Of a DNA stretch of 7,206 nucleotides, positions 1-4,928 are shown one piece after another; positions within the stretch are counted from its first letter, which is position 1; each line of letters starts with the position of its first letter. The notes below the pieces were generated by a model. The model was not told where the DNA came from and ran no database searches. It saw only the letters and a list, made by a program, of their open reading frames with translations. The DNA is from an uncultured Flavobacteriales bacterium (GTDB lineage: Bacteria > Bacteroidota > Bacteroidia > Flavobacteriales > Crocinitomicaceae): assembly GCA_946886545.1 (NCBI GenBank), contig CAMPIU010000151.1, forward strand, positions 1 to 7,206, in the 5' to 3' direction. The position numbers and the translations under genes are program-made.

Positions 1-11
1 GTTTTTAACAG

Positions 12-32
12 TAACTAAATATATTTAACTAA
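12..32. repeat. AT-rich direct repeat and palindrome upstream of the hutI promoter
   Basis: TAACTAA occurs at 12-18 and again at 26-32, a 14-nt period. The 10-bp perfect palindrome AAATATATTT (17-26) lies between and partly overlaps them. It sits about 50 nt upstream of the candidate hutI -7 box, where an upstream activator or repressor could bind. AT-rich sequence makes such matches fairly likely by chance, so its function is unknown. Confidence 0.2.
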
Positions 33-80
33 GGTCGCTTGTTGAAATCTAAAAACATTTCAATTCGTGATCGGATGTAT

Positions 81-88
81 TACCTTTG
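81..88 (+). promoter_or_regulatory. Candidate Bacteroidota -7 box for hutI
   Basis: TACCTTTG exactly matches the Bacteroidota sigma-ABfr -7 consensus TAnnTTTG. A weak -33 candidate, TTTC at 58-61, lies 19 nt upstream, against a TTTG consensus. Transcription would start near 95, leaving a leader of only about 14 nt. No Shine-Dalgarno sequence is visible before the ATG at 109, which is normal for this phylum. Confidence 0.5.
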
Positions 89-108
89 AAACCTGAAACA
101 ATTGAGCA

Positions 109-1293
109 ATGTCTAAAATCCTCATCAAAAATATTCACACACTATACCAGGTTGGAGAGAATTTTCCGGAAAGGATCTGTGGTGAAGCCATGAAAAAAGT
201 CCCGACTATTAAAAATGCTTTTTTGGCATTGGAAGACGGAGTGATTATGGCTTACGGAGCTATGGAAGATTGGGAAGGAATTACAGATTGGCGTGGTGTG
301 GAGGTCATTGATGCCGAAGGTCAAAGTGTGCTGCCGGCTTTTTGTGATCCGCATACACATACCGTTTTTGCCCGCACTCGTGAAGAGGAGTTTGTTGACC
401 GGATCAATGGATTGACTTACGAAGAAATTGCATTGAAGGGTGGAGGAATTCTCAATTCTGCACGCAGATTGGGAGAGCTTTCTGAAGAAGAATTGTTCCT
501 GGAAGCAATGAAACGGGTAGAGAAAATGAAAGCAAACGGAACCGGAGCACTTGAGATTAAATCGGGGTATGGCTTGTCGGTAGAAGCTGAATTGAAGATT
601 CTTCGTGTGATCAAACGTCTGAAACGGGAAGCTGGGATTGCGATCAAGGCAACTTTTCTGGGGGCACATGCTTTTCCGAAAGAATTCAAGGAAAATCACC
701 AGGCTTATATCGATTTGATTGTCAATGAAATGCTTCCTCTGATTGCGAAAGAGGGTTTGGCAGATTACATCGATGTTTTTTGCGAGCGAAATTATTTTTC
801 AGTGGAAGAAATGCAGTACATCCTGTCAGAAGGAAATAAAGTCGGGTTGATCCCGAAAGTACACGTCAACCAGTTTTCGATCATGGGTGGGGTAAAAGCT
901 GCAGTAGAACTGGGAGCTCTTTCCGTAGATCATTTGGAGGAATCAAATGATGAAGATATTGAGGTTCTGAAAGGAAGTAAATGCATGCCGACTTTCCTTC
1001 CCGGATGCTCACATTTTATTAGTATTCCTTATGGAAATGCACGAAGATTTATTCAGGAAGGCCTTCCGGTTGCACTGGCAACGGATTACAATCCCGGAAC
1101 TACTCCGTGCGATAACATGCAGCAGATCTTTTCCCTGGCTTGTGTCAAAATGCGCCTCACTCCGGAAGAAGCGTTGAATGCCCTGACAATCAATGCAGCT
1201 TATGCAATGGGACTGGCTCAAACTCACGGAAGCATTTCACTCGGAAAGTCTACGCCTGTCATTTTAACGAAACCTATTGATTCTCTGGCATAG
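109..1293 (+). CDS. hutI: Imidazolonepropionase (HutI), C-terminus cut by an in-frame TAG
   Basis: HutI (EC 3.5.2.7) hydrolyses 4-imidazolone-5-propanoate to N-formimidoyl-L-glutamate, the third step of cytosolic histidine degradation. This is a metal-dependent amidohydrolase with a composite N/C-terminal beta domain around a TIM barrel. Visible motifs are the metal-binding HxH (H82, H84 in DPHTHTVF), R91, Y154 in KSGYGL, H187 in LGAHAFP, H252, H275 in VDHLEE and D325 in ATDYNPG. The glutamate I recall at B. subtilis position 252 aligns with Q255 here (VHVNQFS). The start at 109 gives the usual N-terminus. The 394-residue product is short: the bases after the stop encode the rest of the usual tail (see 1291-1341). 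No other hut gene lies in the window, so partner enzymes must be elsewhere. The family call is certain; whether the truncated protein is active is not. Confidence 0.95.
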   Translation: MSKILIKNIHTLYQVGENFPERICGEAMKKVPTIKNAFLALEDGVIMAYGAMEDWEGITDWRGVEVIDAEGQSVLPAFCDPHTHTVFARTREEEFVDRINGLTYEEIALKGGGILNSARRLGELSEEELFLEAMKRVEKMKANGTGALEIKSGYGLSVEAELKILRVIKRLKREAGIAIKATFLGAHAFPKEFKENHQAYIDLIVNEMLPLIAKEGLADYIDVFCERNYFSVEEMQYILSEGNKVGLIPKVHVNQFSIMGGVKAAVELGALSVDHLEESNDEDIEVLKGSKCMPTFLPGCSHFISIPYGNARRFIQEGLPVALATDYNPGTTPCDNMQQIFSLACVKMRLTPEEALNALTINAAYAMGLAQTHGSISLGKSTPVILTKPIDSLA

Positions 1294-1341
1294 ATTCCGT
1301 ACGCTTTTGGTGAAAATCATGTGGACAGACTGATTTTTTAG
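1291..1341 (+). other. Conserved HutI C-terminal tail beyond the in-frame TAG
   Basis: The hutI frame ends with TAG at 1291-1293, but the next 15 codons (1294-1338) read IPYAFGENHVDRLIF and then stop at a second TAG (1339-1341). This matches the tail I recall for Bacteroidota HutI, of the type QIPYAFGNNLIDSV. The TAG sits exactly where that glutamine is expected, one C-to-T change from CAG. With glutamine restored the protein would be 410 residues, close to normal length. The tail forms part of the composite beta domain in this fold. Possible causes are a recent nonsense mutation, a base error or amber readthrough. Confidence 0.8.
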
Positions 1342-1347
1342 CTAATT

Positions 1348-1355
1348 TAGCTTTG
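1348..1355 (+). promoter_or_regulatory. Candidate -7 box for the TraB/GumN gene
   Basis: TAGCTTTG exactly matches TAnnTTTG. It begins 6 nt after the second hutI stop (1341) and lies 52 nt before the ATG at 1408, which would give a leader of about 45 nt. No clear TTG -33 element is present 19-21 nt upstream. A weaker alternative, CTTTTGC just before the start codon (about 1397-1403), would give an almost leaderless message. Confidence 0.4.
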
Positions 1356-1407
1356 TTTAACTCACTGAAACAAAACAATTAATCGTTTTTTATCGACTTT
1401 TGCAGCG

Positions 1408-2622
1408 ATGTATAAATTGGGACTTTTGCTTTTTCTGATTTCTTCCTCTCCGGTGATTGCACAGGAGACGGGAAAAGAGTACCAGTTATTGTGGGAAATC
1501 AAAGCCCCGCGAAGCAAGAAGATCAGTTATGTTTTTGGTAGCATGCATTCCAATGATCCGCGCTTGTTTAATTTCCCGGATTCCTTGTATACGGCTTTTG
1601 AAAGTGTGGAAGCAGTTGTTCTGGAAACGGACGTAACGCAAATCTACGATCAGTATGACGTACGCCTGAATTTGTTCAATTTTGATTTATTCGACAAGAA
1701 ACGCTCGTTTGCCAGTTCCAGGAAAGCTACACAAACAGTTTACGGATCTGAAGACGGCCGGCCGCAATTCCTCGATGCCTGGTTTCAGCAAACCGGTTAT
1801 TGCGGAGGAAAAGGTTTTTACCAGCTGGAAACTGTTCAGGATCAATTGAAACTGGCTGAAAACCCCAAGTTATTCAATACACGGACAGCTATCAACGGGC
1901 TTTTCTTTACCAAAGAAGTTTTTATACAAACATATATAAACGGCGATATTGCTTCACTGACGAATATGCTGAAAGCACAATTCAAAAGTGCTCCGGATGC
2001 CTATGATGAGTTGATTACCAAACGAAACCATGTAATGGCTAAAGGATTGGATACCTTAATCCGCAAACGAAGTGTTTTCTGCGCGATCGGTTCCGGTCAT
2101 TTGTACGGACCGGATGGAGTTTTACAATTGTTGAGACAAAAAGGCTTTCAGGTTCGTGCTGTCAATGCAACCTATACAAATACCACTGCAATCGCTAAGA
2201 AACTTGTACTGTCTTGGAGAAGTTATGTTGTAACAGATGAAGAAAACACCTTTCAAATGACTTTCGGTGGAAAACCTGTTCAGCTGGAAGACGCAAATAA
2301 GAAACACTATATTTACCAGGAACTGGGTCAGGGAAATACCTTTGAGCTGTTAGTTCATGATTCGCCTGATTATCTGGATGATAACCGTTATAACTTCATA
2401 GAAAACGAAATTGCACAAACAAGGGAATTCGTCCTGGACGAAGGTGCGAAAGGCATTGAAGGTTTGGTGATGGATCCCGTAAAAGGTTACCAGTGGAAAC
2501 GGTTTATTCAATTCGGAAACGTTTGCTACGAACTGATCTGTTATGGAGGAAACAAATTTATGCATTCGGACCGCTCTGTCAAATTCTTCCAAAAGTTTGA
2601 AATTCTGACAGAAAAGGAGTAA
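1408..2622 (+). CDS. Secreted TraB/GumN (Tiki-like) family protein with a C-terminal extension
   Basis: This is an exported protein of the TraB/GumN/PrgY family, whose eukaryotic Tiki members are metalloproteases. Residues 1-18 form a signal peptide: a hydrophobic core (LGLLLFLISSSPV), then a signal peptidase I-type site after VIA, before Q19. No lipobox cysteine is seen. The family domain covers about 26-255: first G-x-x-H (G44-S-M-H47), E73 in VVLETD, RNH at 206-208, and the second G-x-x-H (G228-S-G-H231) in AIGSGHLYGPDG. These keep the H/E/H set proposed to bind metal. Many family members are near 290 residues, whereas this has 404. Residues about 279-400 form an extra domain ending in a G-x-E strand, KRFIQFGNVCYEL and FFQKFEIL, which looks like a PsbP/MOG1-type alpha-beta fold. 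It probably acts in the periplasm or envelope; the substrate is unknown. Confidence 0.85.
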   Translation: MYKLGLLLFLISSSPVIAQETGKEYQLLWEIKAPRSKKISYVFGSMHSNDPRLFNFPDSLYTAFESVEAVVLETDVTQIYDQYDVRLNLFNFDLFDKKRSFASSRKATQTVYGSEDGRPQFLDAWFQQTGYCGGKGFYQLETVQDQLKLAENPKLFNTRTAINGLFFTKEVFIQTYINGDIASLTNMLKAQFKSAPDAYDELITKRNHVMAKGLDTLIRKRSVFCAIGSGHLYGPDGVLQLLRQKGFQVRAVNATYTNTTAIAKKLVLSWRSYVVTDEENTFQMTFGGKPVQLEDANKKHYIYQELGQGNTFELLVHDSPDYLDDNRYNFIENEIAQTREFVLDEGAKGIEGLVMDPVKGYQWKRFIQFGNVCYELICYGGNKFMHSDRSVKFFQKFEILTEKE

Positions 2623-2649
2623 CCAACAGCCGGTTGTTTATTCATTTTT
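2615..2649 (+). terminator. Weak hairpin after the TraB/GumN gene
   Basis: AACC (2621-2624) can pair with GGTT (2632-2635). G-T wobbles and an A-T pair extend this to about 7 pairs around the loop AACAGCC. A short T-run (2645-2649) lies about 10 nt downstream. The stem overlaps the stop codon and the T-run is detached, so this is a poor intrinsic terminator and may be chance. Confidence 0.2.
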
Positions 2650-2681
2650 CGCAACCTTCAAGTGAATTTATCGGATAAGAG

Positions 2682-2689
2682 TAACTTCG
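2682..2689 (+). promoter_or_regulatory. Candidate -7 box for the DUF4143 gene
   Basis: TAACTTCG matches TAnnTTTG with one T-to-C change and lies 18 nt before the ATG at 2708. No good TTTG is seen at the -33 spacing. Support comes from the similar boxes at the same sort of distance before the other genes. Confidence 0.3.
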
Positions 2690-2707
2690 ACTCACTAATT
2701 GTGAATC

Positions 2708-3829
2708 ATGATTGAAAGAACACTTGAACCGGTCCTCCGTCAAAAATGTCAGGAAAGTAAAATCGTTGTACTGAAAGGAGCCCGAAGAACCGGCCGCTTA
2801 ACCCTTCTCTCCCGGATTTTCAATTTGGAAGATTCCACTATTGGAATCATTGACTGTTCTAATAAAAAAGAACGCAAATCGATGGATTCCATCAATCAAT
2901 TGAAGAACTTCAGCCGGAATAAAAAAGTGATCATCATCCGGGATGCCCAATTGCTGGAAACGCTCCAGGAATATATCGACTTTGCTATAGAATTGGATTC
3001 ACTCGAAAACCTGATTTTGGTCTGTTCTTTTGAACCGGAATTACACGAGGATTTATGGGAGGCTTTGAGAGAACAGGGCCTGGAATTGAATTTATTCCCG
3101 GTTTCCTATCCGGAAAGTGCAAAGTTTCATGGCTTGGTTCAGGAAGATAAATCCCTGGAACAGCGTTTGATCTTTGGTTATTACCCGGAAGTAGTTATGC
3201 AGGAAGATCAGGCTGAACGGATTGTATCCGAAATTATTGAATCGAGCATTTTTACACAATTAGGCGCTTCCGAACGAATTAATAAGAAGGAAAATCTGAT
3301 CAAACTGCTCCGACACCTGGCTTTCAATATCGGAAAAGTTATTAGTTTCAATGATTTGGGTAAAAAGTGTGGTTTGGACAATGAAACAGTAGAACGCTAC
3401 GTGAAATTGTTTGCCAAAGCAAATTTACTGGTGTTGATCCCGTCTTACAACAATGGTCATCGCTACGAATTGAAGAAAAGTCACGTGGTTTATTTCCTTG
3501 ATAATGGGATCCGAAATGGCCTGATCCGTGCATTTCAACCTTTGGAATTCCGGAACGATGTGGAAGAATTGTGGCTTAACCTGGTAATCAGTGAACGTTT
3601 TAAAGCCAATCAATATATGGGAAAAAATCCGGAAGTATTCTTTTGGCTTACTCACACGAAACAAGGAGTAGATTATTTGGAAATTAGCGGAAACGAAGCT
3701 TTTGGTGCAAAAATGAGTTGGGATGATTCGAAAAAAATCAAAGTTCCGGCATCGTTTCAGGAATTGTATCCACAGATCAAAGTCACCGGGATCAGCAAAA
3801 AAACCTTCTGGACGTTCTTGCGAAAGTAA
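2708..3829 (+). CDS. AAA_14/DUF4143-type ATPase homologue with degenerate Walker motifs
   Basis: This belongs to the large family of cytosolic proteins with an N-terminal P-loop ATPase domain (AAA_14), a winged-helix middle and a C-terminal DUF4143 domain. The role of that family is poorly defined. Order: ATPase domain about 1-165, including the family's G(G/Y)(F/Y)P motif (GYYPEVV, 157-163); winged helix about 190-258; DUF4143 about 259-335 (VYFLDNGIRNGLI, then FFWLTHTKQGVDYLE). The key nucleotide motifs are changed. Walker A reads GARRTGRL (24-31), with Arg for the lysine and Leu for Thr/Ser. Walker B reads IIIRDAQ (75-81), where the family usually has a DE-x-Q pattern. The usual E-V-D of DUF4143 reads G-V-D (320-322). 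Length (373) is near normal and the frame is intact, so this looks like a diverged, probably non-hydrolysing paralogue rather than a decaying gene. It is transcribed alone, with no antitoxin-like partner. Confidence 0.8.
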   Translation: MIERTLEPVLRQKCQESKIVVLKGARRTGRLTLLSRIFNLEDSTIGIIDCSNKKERKSMDSINQLKNFSRNKKVIIIRDAQLLETLQEYIDFAIELDSLENLILVCSFEPELHEDLWEALREQGLELNLFPVSYPESAKFHGLVQEDKSLEQRLIFGYYPEVVMQEDQAERIVSEIIESSIFTQLGASERINKKENLIKLLRHLAFNIGKVISFNDLGKKCGLDNETVERYVKLFAKANLLVLIPSYNNGHRYELKKSHVVYFLDNGIRNGLIRAFQPLEFRNDVEELWLNLVISERFKANQYMGKNPEVFFWLTHTKQGVDYLEISGNEAFGAKMSWDDSKKIKVPASFQELYPQIKVTGISKKTFWTFLRK

Positions 3830-3922
3830 TTAACCACGAAGCGCACGAGACACACGAAGCATTATTTGAACAGTGGGTTTCAAAAAATAAGTCGTTGTGT
3901 TCTTAGTGTCCCTTGTAGTTAA
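3830..3922. repeat. Inverted repeat of CACGAAG-type heptamers (element A)
   Basis: The left arm (3830-3859) and right arm (3893-3922) are degenerate inverted copies: 20 of 30 positions match, by my count. The left arm contains CACGAAG, CACGAGA and CACGAAG starting at 3835, 3844 and 3853, an exact 9-nt period. The right arm has the reverse-oriented, more degenerate CGTTGTG, CTTAGTG and CCTTGTA at 3893, 3902 and 3911. The arms end in TTAACCAC and GTAGTTAA. The 33-nt centre is AT-rich. It starts just after the stop codon at 3829 and could fold in RNA from either strand. I recall similar intergenic repeats in many environmental Bacteroidota and other phyla, but could not check. Confidence 0.75.
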
Positions 3923-4010
3923 AAAATGAGAGCGAAACGAAAACTGATAATGAGTCGTAAGAATATCGTTTTAGCCCTATTTCACCAAAAAATAACACAA
4001 CAGTCTCAAA

Positions 4011-4018
4011 TATCTTCC
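4011..4018 (+). promoter_or_regulatory. Candidate -7 box for the AMP nucleosidase gene
   Basis: TATCTTCC is a two-mismatch version of TAnnTTTG, 27 nt before the ATG at 4046. It would give a leader of roughly 20 nt and exclude the upstream in-frame ATG at 3926 from the message. No -33 element is clear. The rest of the 3923-4045 spacer shows nothing else I can name, apart from a 6-bp inverted pair AAACGA/TCGTTT about 25 nt apart. Confidence 0.25.
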
Positions 4019-4045
4019 CTATTTTCACAAAACTCACATCACACA

Positions 4046-4816
4046 ATGAAGACAAAATCAGATATAGTAGAAAATTGGTTGCCGCGCTATACCGGTGAAG
4101 AACTGGCGAATTTCGGTGAATACATTTTGCTTTGCAACTTTCACAATTATGTGGAGAAATTCGCAGCAACATACAATGTGGAAGTAATTGGCAGAAATAA
4201 GCCGATGCAATGCGCAACAGCAAACGGAATTACCATTATCAATTTCGGAATGGGTAGCGCATCCGCAGCAACGTGCATGGATTTACTCTCTGCAATCAAA
4301 CCGAAAGCGGTTTTGTTTCTCGGTAAATGTGGTGGACTGAAGAATAAAAGTGAAGTAGGAGATTTGATCTTACCCATTGCAGCCATTCGCGGTGAGGGAA
4401 CAAGTAATGATTATTTTCCTTCGGAAGTTCCTGCGCTTCCTGCCTTCGCTCTGCAAAAAGCTATTTCTACCACCATTCGCGATGCCGGTTTTGATTACTG
4501 GACGGGAACTTGTTATACCACAAATCGCCGGGTATGGGAACACGACGAAAAATTTAAAGAATATTTAAGCCGGATTCGTGCGATGGCCATTGATATGGAA
4601 ACAGCGACTATTTTTATGGTAGGCTTTGCGAATAAAATTCCAACAGGTGCTTTGCTTTTGGTTAGCGATCAACCCATGACACCGGAAGGAGTGAAAACAA
4701 GTGAAAGTGATTCGATTGTAACCGCCGGATACGTTGATGCACATCTTACTATCGGAATTGACTCCCTGAAACAACTGATCTATAACGGCCATACGGTAAA
4801 ACACCTGCGTTTCTAA
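4046..4816 (+). CDS. amn: AMP nucleosidase, short AMN-like form
   Basis: AMP nucleosidase (EC 3.2.2.4) hydrolyses AMP to adenine and ribose 5-phosphate in the cytosol, feeding purine salvage and lowering AMP. The protein is a nucleoside phosphorylase-fold (PNP_UDP_1) enzyme. Motifs, counted from the start at 4046, are GMGSASAA (68-75), GKCGGL (93-98), the AIDMETATIF signature (181-190) that contacts ribose, and VSDQP (206-210), whose aspartate is the expected acid at the base. The frame is open back to an ATG at 3926, but those 40 extra residues are low in conserved character and overlap the element A spacer. Starting at MKTKSDIVENWLPRY gives 256 residues, the usual length of the Bacteroidota AMN-like proteins. 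E. coli Amn is about 480 residues with an N-terminal regulatory domain that is absent here. Substrate choice is inferred from family membership; another nucleosidase activity is possible. Confidence 0.88.
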   Translation: MKTKSDIVENWLPRYTGEELANFGEYILLCNFHNYVEKFAATYNVEVIGRNKPMQCATANGITIINFGMGSASAATCMDLLSAIKPKAVLFLGKCGGLKNKSEVGDLILPIAAIRGEGTSNDYFPSEVPALPAFALQKAISTTIRDAGFDYWTGTCYTTNRRVWEHDEKFKEYLSRIRAMAIDMETATIFMVGFANKIPTGALLLVSDQPMTPEGVKTSESDSIVTAGYVDAHLTIGIDSLKQLIYNGHTVKHLRF

Positions 4817-4820
4817 TTTT

Positions 4821-4887
4821 CACCGCAAAGCCGCTGAGATCGCGAAGGTATTATTCTGCCTCTTTGCGTTCTTTCATTCTCTGCGGT
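4821..4887. repeat. Inverted repeat of CGCAAAG-type heptamers (element B)
   Basis: The left arm has CGCAAAG, CGCTGAG and CGCGAAG starting at 4824, 4832 and 4841, with spacings of 8 then 9. The right arm has the reverse-oriented CTTTGCG (4862), a degenerate CTTTCAT (4871) and CTCTGCG (4879), with spacings of 9 then 8, an exact mirror. The outer ends ACCGCA and TGCGGT are perfect complements. By my count 17 of 27 arm positions match. It begins 5 nt after the nucleosidase stop and ends about 40 nt before the GH92 start, so it may act as an RNA hairpin at the 3' end of the amn message. It resembles widespread intergenic repeats I recall from environmental bacteria. Confidence 0.75.
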
Positions 4888-4904
4888 AAAAAGAAAGTCT
4901 TTTG

Positions 4905-4912
4905 TATCTTCG
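4905..4912 (+). promoter_or_regulatory. Candidate -7 box for the GH92 gene
   Basis: TATCTTCG is a one-mismatch match to TAnnTTTG, 16 nt before the ATG at 4929, giving a predicted leader of about 10 nt. The region where a -33 element should lie falls in the right end of element B, and no TTTG is found there. A short hairpin, CTTCG/CGAAG (4908-4912 with 4921-4925), overlaps the box. Confidence 0.35.
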
Positions 4913-4928
4913 GATAAAATCGAAGCTT

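Noticed and set aside
142..699. 185-codon open frame on the minus strand inside hutI
   Set aside because: It lies wholly within a strongly supported gene on the other strand and shows no recognisable motif.
1291..1341. Genome-wide recoding of TAG as glutamine
   Set aside because: The extended hutI frame itself ends in TAG and the host looks like an ordinary chromosome, so a single mutation, base error or local readthrough is simpler.
3835..3917. Possible CRISPR-like array from the regular short repeats
   Set aside because: The units are 7 nt at a 9-nt period with no spacers, and the second half is inverted. This is an inverted-repeat element, not a CRISPR.
3926..4045. A 40-residue N-terminal extension of the AMP nucleosidase from the in-frame ATG at 3926
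   Set aside because: The extension begins just after element A, resembles no part of the family, and includes the likely promoter. The start at 4046 gives the family's usual N-terminus and length.
4377..4568. 63-codon plus-strand frame overlapping the nucleosidase
   Set aside because: It is out of frame with conserved nucleosidase sequence and has no promoter or recognisable product.
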